Source: Lasioglossum baleicum
Taxonomy: Eukaryota > Arthropoda > Insecta > Hymenoptera > Halictidae
DNA length: 64,000 bases
Reading direction: 5' to 3'
Assembly: GCF_051020765.1 (NCBI RefSeq)
Contig: NC_134929.1
Location: 22,086,135-22,150,134 of the forward strand
Below, in pieces: positions 37,601 through 47,889 of this stretch (positions are counted from its first letter, which is position 1; every line of letters begins with the position of its first letter). Under the pieces are notes generated by a model that was not told the DNA's origin, did not search any database, and saw nothing but the letters and a program-made list of their open reading frames with translations. The translations under genes and the position numbers were made by a program.

Positions 37601-40600
37601 CAGGACGCGTTCTCGGCCGAGTTCAGGAAGATGAAACTGAAGGGTGAATTCCCCTGTAGACTGTGCACCGCGATCTTCCCGAACCTGAGAGCGCTGAAGG
37701 GCCACAACAGGGCGCACATGGGGGTCGGACCTGGCCAGCCGTACCCTTGCAATATGTGTTCGTACACGAGCACGGACAAAGCGACCTTGGTCAGACACCT
37801 GAGGTCCCACAACGGCGATAGGCCTTACGAGTGCTCGTTGTGTAACTACGCGTTCACAACGAAGGCGAATTGCGAGCGGCACGTGAGGAACAGGCACGGG
37901 AAGCTCACCAGAGAGGACATCAAGAGCGTTCTGATCTATCATCCAAACGAGGACTCGACAACCGACAACGCGGAGAGAAGCTCGCCCAGAGTGATAAAAG
38001 ACGACCCAAGGAAATCTTTGATGTACCCTAACGAGCGGGACGAGCTGCACCATCAGACGCAGATGCGTTATCCATCGGTACCGATGGAGGGCCGCAGCGA
38101 GATTAGGATCATCGAGGAGGCGAAGCTGCATAATTCGTTGTCCCTGCGCAACAGTCGCTACGAGAATGCCGAGGCGTTCCCGATGTCGAGCCACCAGCCG
38201 ATGGAGTTAACAAAGAACGCGGACGATGGAAAGTCCGTGGACGCGAAGCAGGACTACGCGAAGCTCGAGGAGGACCAGGAGTCGAGGTCCTCGGCAGGCA
38301 GCGTGTCTCTAGTCAGTGATACCAAATCCGAATCGCACCAAAGAATTCAAGCTAGTCCGATGAACCTGAAGAAGGCTCTGACGGTATCGGAGACTGTCGG
38401 CGAGGACGGTCCTCTGGATCTATCCATGGATGTTCTAGATCTCAGTAAGAAGACGAAGGAAAACGAGGATGGCAGTTGCTCGGCCTCGCAAGATGGATAC
38501 GGGAAGAGCCAGAAGGAGATGTACGATGCTGTGAAAAGTCGACTATTGATCACCCAAGCGCTGCTGGCCAAGGCTGGCCAAGGGAACCCGCCGCCTTGTT
38601 CCCTCGATACGCTTTACGCGAATGCTCATCTGATTTACGGAAACTTCGGAGCGTTCCCCGGAACTGTAGGAGCGGGAATATTGCCACCGTACTTGTTCAA
38701 CCCCCACGTGTTCGGTCAGGACTTCACCGTGAAAGAGACACTGCAGAAGGAGTTGGTCAGGGGCCTGCAGCTGACCAGCGGCGGCACGTTGGTGGAGCCT
38801 CCGATCGGGACCACCGGCTACAACGCATATCCTCAAGGAAGAGACATGAATCCGCAAACGGCGAACGAACAGAACGAGTACGCGAAGCTGATCACATCGA
38901 AGCTGACGGGTAAGGCGCTGGCGAATCGAGATAAACCCGAGAACCACATACCCTCGTCGAACTCTGTGAAAATGGTGATAAAAAACGGCGTGCTGATGCC
39001 CAAGCAGAAGCAGAGACGGTACAGAACTGAGAGACCTTTCACATGCGGACATTGCTCCGCGAAATTCACCTTGCGGAGCAACATGGAGAGACACATTAAA
39101 CAGCAGCATCCTCAGTTCTGGAGCCAAAGACCCAGAGGAGGGCACTCGACCAGGGGAAGACCTCCTTCGAGCCATCTGACTTTGTTGCAGAGTTTGGAGC
39201 AATCGGCGGCCCAGCTGACCCAGTCGTATTCTACCATCCTGCCCAAGGCGGATCAATCGAGTGGAGAGTACCCCGCGAAGCACCCCATATCTGATCAGGT
39301 CAAGTATGCGATCTTGGCGCAGCAGCTCAAGGCGAACAAGATCGAGGACAACGAACATTCCGAGGAGGAGCTGGTGATCGACGAGGGTCCGCAGGAGAAG
39401 GAGCAAGAATCTCAGAAGGAGAAGTGCACCAGTTTGTTGAGGGGCCAGTTAGAAGGATCAGAGGTTGCAAAAGAGATAAAAGAAGATGCCGAGAAATGCG
39501 TTAAAGAGGACACGACCAATAGACCCGAGTCTACGAACAGCAATAACGAGAACGAGAACGAGAACGAGAAAGAGGACGAGGACGAGGACGAGGAGAAGAT
39601 GGACGCGGCGGAGCCGTCGACGACAGAGATGAACGAGTCGAGCGATAAGAAAACGATCAAGCGTGAACAGGAGGAAGAGAGGTCGGAGAAGGCTGAAGAC
39701 GGTGCGACTGACTTGGCTAGCGTGTCGGAATTGTTGGACAATGCCTCGCAGCAATACCAGCAGTTCCAACCTCAGTATCTGAGCGACGAAGAAGGATTGG
39801 TCGCGTCGAACAGCGACTGCAACAACTCCGGCAGCGACGAGAAGTCGGACTCCGTGAACTCGTTGAACTCTGAGAGTCCCTCGTCGAAGAAGAAGAAGAA
39901 AAAAATGAAGAAGAAGTCCGCGTACTCGATGGCTCCGAACCGAGTGATCTGTCCGTACTGCGAGAGGCCGTTCCCCTGGACATCGTCTCTAAGAAGACAC
40001 ATTCTGACGCACACCGGACAGAAACCGTACCAGTGCATGCACTGTTCGCTGCTCTTCACCACCAAGTCGAACTGCGACCGCCATTTGCTGAGAAAGCACA
40101 AGGCGAACCCGAACAAGATCCGCAGGGTCCGAAACTCCTCGTCGCCGGACAGCCAAGCGGCGATCAGCAACAGCAACTCCTTTTCGATGAGGAACGTGCC
40201 CGAACGGCCGTACAAGTGCAATCAATGCCCCAGCTCGACCTTCTCCACTTTGGGCAACCTGAAGAAGCATCGCTCGACGAAGCACGCGCGAAAGGTCAAG
40301 TCCAGGTCCGACACACCATCCAGCGAACCTCAGAACAGTCCTCAAGAATGCTCGAAACAGAACGAACAGACCGATTACGACAGCCAGTCGTCCAGCGTCT
40401 CCGAAAGCATGGAGGTCGCTTCGGTGTCGGGATTACCAAAGACGAACTTGAACACCTTGCCGTCCACCAATGACGCGGCCAGGTCCAGAAGACCGTCTCC
40501 GAGGTCATCGCCTGGACCGAGCGACGTCCCGTTCAAGTGTCACCTGTGCGACTGCGGATTCTCCGACAGGCAGGATTGTCTGGAGCACATCAAAGTCAAT

Positions 40601-41602
40601 CATAAAAGGTCGTACGAGATGCTGGTGGCTAAGGGAGCCCTGGACATGGATATCGACACCGTGGAGGACCAGCAGCCGCCTCCTTCTCAGCACCACAGCG
40701 ACGGCGAAGAGAAGAGGGGCCGATTCCCTGACTACAGCAATAGAAAGGTAAGGAATCGTTGTTGGTCGAATCGTCTATGGTGGAACTTCGTTTAGCCGAA
40801 CACGGTGAGGGATGGATCGTTTGGGGAACCTCCGGACCAGCCGGAGGTTCAATCGTTTCGATAATAGTTTAAACTAGCTCCATGCCCTAACCGAGGTACG
40901 GACAAACAAAGGTCTACCGTGTCCTCGTATCCCGTGATCAGTCTCTAAGCAACTTGTTCTGTAATAGATGTGTGATTGACGAAGAATCCCGGCGTAAACT
41001 AAACGAGTTGGCTCTTCCAACATTTCCAGGTGGTCTGCGCTTTCTGTATGAGGCGCTTCTGGTCTGCGGAGGACCTCCGTCGACACATGAGGACGCACAC
41101 CGGCGAGAGGCCGTTTTCCTGCGACATCTGCTGCAGGAGATTCACGCTGAAACACAGCATGCTGCGACACAGGAAGAAGCACGAGTCGGTGGACTCGACG
41201 ATGTACGTAGGCACCAGCGGGGACGAAGAGAACGCGCCGACACAACCGCCTACCATCGCGCCGAGGAGTCAACAGCAACAATCGCCGGTTCTGGTAGCTA
41301 CAAACTCTGGAAATCCTAGGATACAGGATAGAATATCGTTGCCAAACATGGCACCGGTTGTAACAGGGGACGCCGCGCCCAGCGGGCTCGCGCGTTTCCA
41401 TCCCTACGAGAAGCTGACAACTTTGACGGGTAAGCTGGCTAGTATTCCGCAAAACGCGAATCCCGAAGCCAGCGAGAACACCGACAACGACCTAATCTCG
41501 AATCTATTGGGGATTAGGGATAAGACCTTTATAGACAGAGTGCTTCAAGCGACCGCCGACGACGCAGCCAAACTACTCGGGGTGAAACACAGCCACGAGT
41601 GA
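23250..41602 (+). CDS. peb: C2H2 zinc-finger transcription factor, RREB1 / pebbled (hindsight) family
   Basis: Nuclear DNA-binding regulator; the family (human RREB1, fly Hindsight) controls epithelial morphogenesis and Ras/Notch-linked differentiation. Coding exons: 23250-23268, 35567-35640, 36365-40747, 41030-41602. All introns are GT-AG and phases match (1, 0, 0), giving about 1682 residues, similar to RREB1. Start codon sits in AACCATGG and encodes MDYSTK. Fingers lie at about residues 41-62, 77-97, 105-126, 220-242, 326-348 (C2HC-like), 460-482, 491-513, 519-542, 922-945, 1225-1247, 1253-1276, 1313-1337, 1421-1444, 1493-1515 and 1521-1543. The block SSASSLDRHVLVHSGERPFK and TTNGNMNRH match RREB1 fingers closely. 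PLDLS at about 714-718 is a CtBP-binding motif. Acidic Glu/Asp/Asn repeats lie at about 1090-1115 and a Lys run at about 1205-1216. Splice variants cannot be excluded. Confidence 0.92.
24463..24497 (+). repeat. (CT)n microsatellite
   Basis: Pure (TC/CT)n run grading into CCCTCT, inside the long first intron of the pebbled-like gene. Confidence 0.9.
25208..25240 (+). repeat. Homopolymer block: A6, G12, then A9
   Basis: A run of A, then twelve G (25214-25225), then AGGC and nine A. Such tracts are prone to length variation and sequencing error. Confidence 0.85.
26085..26120 (+). promoter_or_regulatory. Candidate pair of opposed GATA sites
   Basis: AGATAAGGATAGG followed about 10 bp later by CCTTATCAG gives two canonical GATA-factor motifs in opposite orientation within about 30 bp, in the long first intron. 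GATA factors act in fly tissues that express hindsight, but binding here is only inferred; the motif is short and common. Confidence 0.25.
30063..30255. mobile_element. TTAA-type MITE, decayed (copy C)
   Basis: Starts after TTAA (30059-30062) with CACATTATTGTATATCTACC and shares with copies A and B the blocks AGCAACAGCAATTTT, ACTCACCCCCAATAAC and GTGTAAAAGAAGATTTT in the same order. The right end is eroded. It reads without interruption through the point where copy A carries the 901-bp insertion (ATGGTTCATGGC here), so it serves as a paralogous empty site. Confidence 0.7.
31160..31200 (+). repeat. (CT)n microsatellite
   Basis: (TC)n run with CCCCTC interruptions in the long intron. Confidence 0.9.
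31599..31634 (+). repeat. (GA)n microsatellite
   Basis: Pure (GA)n of about 36 bp starting a broad purine-rich region (31600-32100). The matching open frames of Glu-Arg repeats are artefacts of this repeat. Confidence 0.92.
32310..32369 (+). repeat. 26-bp tandem repeat, about 2.3 units
   Basis: The unit starts GTGGTCCGAAAGCTACCGAC and ends AGAAAA. It is perfect at 32310-32335 and 32336-32361, with a partial third copy beginning at 32362 (GTGGTCCG). Confidence 0.9.
33469..33500 (+). repeat. (GTCGC)n short tandem repeat
   Basis: About six consecutive 5-bp units GTCGC/ATCGC within the first intron. Confidence 0.85.
34320..34345 (+). promoter_or_regulatory. Candidate Snail/E-box palindrome in the intron
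   Basis: CACCTGCCGGGCAGGT is an interrupted palindrome of two CACCTG/CAGGTA half sites, the core bound by Snail/ZEB and some bHLH proteins. A Runx-like AACCGCA lies about 70 bp upstream (near 34257). Function is inference only. Confidence 0.2.
35567..35640 (+). CDS. peb: pebbled-like gene, second coding exon (74 nt)
   Basis: Preceded by a TTTTGTTTCAG acceptor and followed by AAGT|GTAAGT. With the base carried from exon 1 it reads VTVKSSPDQGRDNEAQVDAA then SPLSS and ends in phase 0, exactly what the exon at 36365 needs. It encodes a hydrophilic linker before the first finger, comparable to the unstructured N-terminus of RREB1. Confidence 0.75.
36365..40747 (+). CDS. peb: pebbled-like gene, main exon (4383 nt, most zinc fingers)
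   Basis: Acceptor CAATTGCAG at 36364, donor AGAAAG|GTAAGG at 40747. Open for exactly 1461 codons. Codon usage is markedly GC-richer at third positions than the flanking introns, and long shadow frames appear on other frames and strand because of it. The degenerate finger CDPCDLSFGNCRVMNLHQYV (from about 37018) lacks the second zinc histidine. Confidence 0.95.
41030..41602 (+). CDS. peb: pebbled-like gene, last exon
   Basis: Acceptor CATTTCCAG at 41029, then VVCAFCMRRFWSAEDLRRHM and a second finger CDICCRRFTLKHSMLRHRKK, a low-complexity Gln/Pro tail and TGA at 41600-41602. The two terminal fingers match the end of RREB1/pebbled proteins. The upstream intron is only 282 bp. Confidence 0.93.
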   Translation: MVCAFCMRRFWSAEDLRRHMRTHTGERPFSCDICCRRFTLKHSMLRHRKKHESVDSTMYVGTSGDEENAPTQPPTIAPRSQQQQSPVLVATNSGNPRIQDRISLPNMAPVVTGDAAPSGLARFHPYEKLTTLTGKLASIPQNANPEASENTDNDLISNLLGIRDKTFIDRVLQATADDAAKLLGVKHSHE

Positions 41603-41800
41603 AAAACTGCAGTCGCTGTTCAACAACATTTCACGATCGTGCCTTAGATAATTACCTCCTCGGAGACTGGTCGACCGCATCACTGGGTTGATCCTCAACC
41701 GAAACACTGTAGTGTTCTTATTCTTAGTTATACAATAAATAGATGAAAGTTCGATCGCGTGGTACCTCGATGTAACTTGCCGATACAGTTTTCAATTTGC
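41603..41800 (+). terminator. 3' UTR and candidate poly(A) signal of the pebbled-like gene
   Basis: AATAAA occurs at about 41735-41740 (TACAATAAATAG), roughly 135 nt after the stop codon, in AT-richer DNA. It is the first canonical signal downstream; longer 3' UTR forms may exist. Confidence 0.55.
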
Positions 41801-42238
41801 TGATAGCTTTACCGATTATAAAGTACCGTCGCTGTCTGGTACAGTGTGATAATCGTGATCACGGCGAATTACGAAATGCGACCGAGTGCGCCTGACCAGT
41901 CGGATATGGTTTCTTGGCGAATTCCGTTCGCATTCCTTCCGAGTACCACGTTACGAGACAGCGACGATACTTTTTCTTTTGTTAGTCGCACAGTTTTGTG
42001 TCGCATGATATTTGACCGGTGATGGGATTCAAATTTAGAGATGAGCTCTTGGACACTACAGTTGAATACTTTCTCTTTTATATAATATATTCTAAAGTTT
42101 CTTTATTTACAAATTTGAGAAAAATCTTTCTTACGCATTGCAAACACAATGCAGATAGTATTATAACGTTATTAAATCTATATAATGATATCGGACATGG
42201 AACGGCGTCGAGCTTATTTCAGGTACAGCACGTTAAAA

Positions 42239-42315
42239 GCTTGTTAACGCTTTGAGTGCCGCATCTTCCAAAAACAGAAGACGTTACGCCGTTGTGGCTC
42301 AAAGCGTTAACAAGC
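42239..42315. repeat. Perfect 18-bp hairpin with internal TTAA
   Basis: Arm GCTTGTTAACGCTTTGAG (42239-42256) pairs perfectly with CTCAAAGCGTTAACAAGC (42298-42315), loop 41 nt. TTAA lies symmetrically in each arm, so the 59 bp between them could be a minimal TTAA-type element whose flanks are also palindromic, or simply a foldback. Confidence 0.75.
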
Positions 42316-42361
42316 ATCCAGTAGCTAAAATGTGCTAGCAAGAGGAAGCCATGGGTTGTTA

Positions 42362-42498
42362 TCTCGCTTTTGGAACGATAGTACGCGAGCATAACACGAC
42401 CTTCTTGGATTTCTCTGGAACGGGACTTGCTTTTTTTAAGTTTTTCACACGAGATCGTACCGCTATGATCTTCGCGTACTATCGTTCCAAAAGTGAGA
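42362..42498. mobile_element. Short MITE-like foldback, 137 bp
   Basis: Inverted ends of about 27 bp: CGCTTTTGGAACGATAGTAC near the left end and GTACTATCGTTCCAAAAGTG near the right, with about two mismatches. The interior is non-coding. No clear target duplication. Confidence 0.7.
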
Positions 42499-42751
42499 GC
42501 ACCACCCGTGCCTTCCCTTTGTAAATTCCATTGGGGTTCGAATTCCACCACTGATTTTGCGTCTCGTAGCAAACGTATCATTTGCTAATTAAAAAAAAAC
42601 AAAGAATCTTCTAATTCAGGCCTGCCGATGTCTTATGTCTTCGTTCCCCACAGTTCTGCAGGAAGTTATCGAGAACTAAATCTGATTTAGGATTATATAT
42701 CAAAATTCTACCCCTTCCACTACTAAATGTGTCTCGATTTGACACCAGCGA

Positions 42752-42811
42752 CGACTCTCTGCACGATGGGATGGGTGGCTATAGCGTTCCTTTCTCTCGT
42801 GCAGAGAGTCG
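42752..42811. repeat. Perfect 15-bp inverted repeat (hairpin)
   Basis: CGACTCTCTGCACGA (42752-42766) pairs with TCGTGCAGAGAGTCG (42797-42811), loop 30 nt. The stem is shorter than a typical microRNA precursor, and I do not recognise a known mature microRNA. Confidence 0.65.
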
Positions 42812-43383
42812 CGAAAGGGGAATTTGATGGTGGAGGGGGAGCCTAAAGATCACGCTGACAATATCGGTGGGGCAACGAAAACTTTTTTCCCTCGATTCGA
42901 GTCGGAATTTTAAAAAAAATTACGATACTTTTGATTCGTACAAGTAAGGGGTTAGCAATGAACGGCAAAAACATCTAATCGGGTTTCACGCAATCGAAAC
43001 AGGAGGAAACGATCGATTTCGGAATCATGGTACCACCGCTCGTATCATAGTGTAACTGGCCAACGATCGTAGGATCTCAATGGCATTCCTCCATCGATAA
43101 TGTGCCTATACATATCGTAATCGAGAGCCGCGGGAGTTTCGAATTGCGGTAGTCTGTAATTGCGCGTGTCTCTCTCTCTCTATATATATATATATACATA
43201 TGTGTAATATGTACATACTAAATAGGCACACGTGTGAGTGATATACACATAGAAGTGGTCGGTGTCGTACGTCGGGACATAACAAGCATCTCTCATTGTG
43301 AATCATAGAAGTGCAAATTATAACGAAGCGAGCCGGAAACTGTTCGTACTAAGTAATATCTTTAGTTTATTAAATATATGTAT

Positions 43384-43386
<3 letters not shown>

Positions 43387-43416
<30 letters not shown>
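43387..43416 (+). repeat. (TA)n microsatellite
   Basis: About fifteen TA units; a second (TA)n lies at 43179-43195 and AT-rich (TATA)n at 44288-44336. Confidence 0.9.
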
Positions 43417-43417
<1 letters not shown>

Positions 43418-46400
43418 GTACATATACATGTATATATGTTGTTGTGTACGTGTCACAACTACATATGTTTTAAAGTTAGGTTGACGCGCAAACGTTTGTA
43501 AGATATGAATAGATAAAGATGCCTTTAAACTCTCGTCGGTTAAATTCCCAGCGAGCTGGGGAAACTAATTTGTTGAAAATAACGACAGCGATACGAAATA
43601 ACATTTTTTACTTGTTTGAACATCTCGAAAAGTAACATATGTTCCGATGTATAATCACCAAAATTTGAGCTCGTTGGGAATCGAACCGGCAATAGCTTGA
43701 CTGTGCCACCAGCGTCTATGTGAGCACGGCCAATCGTTATCACACTAGTAGATATCATTTCAGTATTTCAAATCATCAGCATCTTTTTTTATAAATATCT
43801 TAGAAACGCTTCGATGTTGGACCCAGAGTCGCCAGATTAAGACTCGTGTTCTACCCTTCTCTTCGATCACGCGGCGCGTTCGTTTCTCTCGCGCATGGAT
43901 CCGGTACTCTCGCAGAAAGAGGGTAACTCTTCCCCTTCATTTGGGGACTCTGGTTTGACCCGACTACCCTACAACATATGTATATGAGACACATTTAAAT
44001 CCGTGTTTCACGTTTCTCGGCCTCCCCTTGTTAGACTAAATTCGGACAACGACGCTCCGTCTGCTTGCCCCGGCCGTACTGATAAATCCCAAAGACGCGT
44101 TTTACACAACGAATTAAGTTAGCCATATATACGTACTTCTATTTATTGTTTATCACGTACTCAACGTTCGCGATTCGATAGAGCATCTTTCTCGCGTGAG
44201 GATGACCTTGACGAATGTCTCGATAACATCGATTCGCGGAACGAAGTCACGGAAAACATATAAAGCAATATAGAAAAGTTATACAACATATATATATAAA
44301 TATATATATATATACAATATAAATATATATAAATATACATATACATATGTAGTAATCGATTTCTATCCATTCGCGTACAGATATCCTTGTATATAGATAG
44401 CCTAATTGTCCACATTGATAAGTTTTCCGCGAAGTAACGGTTATTTAAATGCAATTACCAAATAGTCGAGCCACGGTTCGCTCGCGGACAGACTACAGAT
44501 CGAACCGAGCCGATAAACAATTATTTGTATCTCCTAGTATATATCTTTTTTCCTTTCCTTTCGCTCACCATGTCTCTCTCTCTCTCTGTCTCTATCTCTG
44601 TTTTTTTTCTGTTTTCGTGCAATCCCTTCTTTCACATCCGTGGAGTACCTTTTTGCATTTCGTACACACGAGAACGCGCGTGTTACCTCTTAATCTCTCA
44701 ATACTTCCTCCTCTATTTCTTCTCCTATAGATCTCTAATCCCATCTCCGATCTACGTCTCTCTTTTTTAAACTCATTGTATTTATTCTTTTGTAGTGAAA
44801 ATGGATGCGCGTGACTCGACGTATGCTCGCGAAAATCTCGAGTTTCGAAAGTTCTTCGGGGTGACTTCCAGTACCCTGGTGAAATGAGAAGAAGCGTCCC
44901 GGAAACGGCGCAGGGGCTCCGACGCTCCCGTAGTCCCAATGCTTACGCTTCGACGTCACACTCTACGTGGTATGTGTGACCGCTTTAGTCCTGTCAGGGA
45001 TCTTCTTCTCATCACACCACGATACTTCGCCACGCTCTTGGCTCAGATATTTCTTGCGACTTCTCATCGAACCCGTAGCGCGTTTATCCGTGTCGCATTT
45101 ATAATATGTACGAACAATGTAACTTTCGCTTCGACCAATAATCATGACCCGTGGCGCCGAAGTCCGGGTCACGTAGAAGCGATTCGATGTCGTATCGATC
45201 GCCAAAACCAAATACTACGAACCATGCGAACCTGCGTTTTAATGTAAAAGAATGTTTGCGAAAACGGGTGTCAGCGATTGTTCTCGAATACGTAGAGACC
45301 GCGTTCGAAAGTACTTGTACTTACATTTTCATTTATCCAACCGCGGTGTGAGTACCTATTAACGCGGTAGTGGAAGATTTTTTTCAAAAGGCGAATCAAC
45401 TGCGTACTGTTTTTTAGCTCATGGAAGACACCCCCGGTAATTTGACTTTGAATCGGTGTTTCTAGATCCTTGCGAAACATTACTACGAGGAGAACCGCCT
45501 ACACGGAAGAGAATTGTCCCTCTCGAACTCGTAATTCTAGTTGCTCATTTGATTCGAGAGTATCTTGATCTATACGAGACGGCGCGGCGCGGCGTTGTAA
45601 TGTTTTTCCGATGAATAATCGAAGAATGCGATCGTTTTGGCGCGACTGTACATACTTAATTGACTCCGACGAATTAGGAAACGCTCCTTGAAAAACTGTG
45701 TTCGACGTTGATGCACCACGACTGGTTAGCGAGATATGCGTAAAGAAATTATGCAATATATAAACGATAAAGATCTATTTGTTAAAGAGGCGAGAACGCG
45801 TTTGAATCTTTCGAGTGACGTTTTTTCTTGATTCGAGTTAAGAGGATTTAAGCTATGGAGTAATTATTGTAGCGCACGTGTACATGATTAAGTTGTATCC
45901 TTGTTTAAACTTTGCCTATGAATAAGAATATACGATATCAAAGACATTAAACGTTGTTCAATCAATCACTGCCCAAACAGCTCTCGATCCACTGTCGTTG
46001 GACTTGTACGTATTAGGCAAAAACGAGTAGGTGCGTGCGATTTGAAACAGCAGAAAGAATGAAAACAATTTAAAGTTCAACTTATATTAGAGAGAGAGTT
46101 TAAATATATAAATTAGCGAGAGTGACAAGCACGCAGAGCCAAATTAAAAGGCGGGAGTGGATAACATAGTCGCCGAGATCCCGTTTCCATAGTTTTATTT
46201 CCCGTCGAATGCTATAATATTTCACTAATAGTAACGTCCAGTAAATAATGTCAATTAAAGTAATAAATTATTAGGAGCAACCAAGCGCGCATCGCTATGT
46301 ACATATAAATATTACACGTTTCACTAATCTGCGTTCTACTGTAAAACACGCTATCGACTGAATAGCGTCGAATGCCGATATAAGAAAGACTCGCTTATAT

Positions 46401-47758
46401 ATCTTTTTCTTCTTATTCGAATTATATATTTGTTTATTTTTTTTTTCTTGTAGTTTGTAAACCATTTGCACTTCCTTTTTCCGAGTCGCTCACGCGGACA
46501 TGTACATCGTCACAGTGAGCGAACATCGTCGTTATCTATTACTTGGTTCGACGTTCGTTCCTGGAGGAGAGAGATCTGTATCGCTGTGTCGCGATTGTAC
46601 AAACGTGTGCGTTTAACGAGAAAGAGACACTTAACTATCAAATGACCAAACAACATCGACGCTCGTACGGAGCTTTCTATTAAAAAGATCTCAATCTTAA
46701 ACGGTCCAAGCTAGCAACGAGTATCTCAGTTAAAACATCATTATAGAACTTCCTTAATCGCTCATCATCAATCATCGAACAACCTCCGGAAGTATTGGTC
46801 ACAGTTTCAGAAAACACGAACAGTGTATATATATATATAATTAAACGCACTTAAACGTAATATGAAATACGTGTACTAGCGGGTAACGATCGAATCAGAT
46901 AGAACACTGAACTGTGAAGGAAATCGTTGCTAGAATCACCCTCATTCTGAAGTTGTTCCTCTGAGCCTATTTTTAGAAATTTTTGCAACTTTTCAAACAA
47001 TGATATAACAACAGTTTCGCAGGTCTCTTCTCGAAGTTCATTTCATTCGACGCCTCTTTCAGCATATTATCAAAATGTCCAAGTTGTGCGCGGTGATTTT
47101 TTTCATGTTAGAAAGTTAGATTGGGACTCGTCATCTGACTATATCGTTACCGGTAAGTACACATCTCTTCTCGGAGATCTACGCGGAATCCCTATCAACG
47201 TGTCACAAACGATCCTAAATAAATCATCTTAAGTACATAACGTTAGACGATGTATGTACTACGACAATGGAAAGAACCCATGATGTTGTGCATGCATCTA
47301 TGCGCAGGTCGGAAGTATGATACAACGTTAGTCGCTGAAGCACTGACCTTCGTGGCAAGAACTACGCTTGTACACACGCTCGAGTAATGGGGCAAGCGGA
47401 CAAAACATGAAGCGACCACGAAATTACTACTACACATATGTACACGTATTGCGCAGCGTTCTCTGGCTTCTGACGATAAAAGCGATTTACCGAACTTCTG
47501 TTACAATTCTCCGTGAACCTTTCTCTGTTTTACTCATGTACTGCGATATCATTTTCCGTATAAACAAATCAGTAGCACTTTAGGCATTCTTCACATACAG
47601 ATATAACATCCATTCTATATGCACTCGTGGATAAGTTGAACGTGGACTGAAAACTAAGGGGATCTTCCCGTTTCGGAGCTTGAAAACACGACAGTGATTC
47701 GTCAGATTTCTTACAGAGGAACCGTCGAGAGTCGCAACTATCTTGAAATTCACAACCC

Positions 47759-47813
47759 TTTATTTTTCGTCTGATCTAAGGGGAGAAAGCCTGCTCGAAT
47801 TTTTAGTTTATTT
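47759..47813 (-). terminator. Candidate poly(A) signals of SIRT6
   Basis: On the - strand AATAAA occurs at 47813-47808 and 47764-47759, about 77 and 126 nt after the SIRT6 stop codon. Either could serve. Confidence 0.5.
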
Positions 47814-47889
47814 TCAAGCCTCCGAGACGGAAGGATCCCTCAACAAGAATATTAGGTCGTCAAGATCACCATATGTTAAAATCTTCATG

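Larger units (their letters stand above)
41800..47750. other. Gene-poor intergenic DNA between the pebbled-like gene and SIRT6
   Basis: No coding gene is supported. It holds three hairpin/MITE-like structures at 42.2-42.8 kb, TA microsatellites at 43179-43195, 43387-43416 and 44288-44336, CT-rich DNA near 44572-44600, and scattered low-complexity AT. Open frames are below 121 codons and lack domains. Confidence 0.55.

Noticed and set aside
36371..40700. Many antisense and alternative-frame ORFs (up to 302 codons) within the main zinc-finger exon
   Set aside because: They are shadows caused by the high third-position GC of the real exon, which is supported by fingers and splice sites.
43660..43740. 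Perfect RNA polymerase III B-box (GGTTCGATTCC) on the - strand, suggesting a tRNA or SINE
   Set aside because: The nearest A-box-like sequence is too close (about 20 nt), no cloverleaf can be folded, and no SINE body or A-rich tail is evident.
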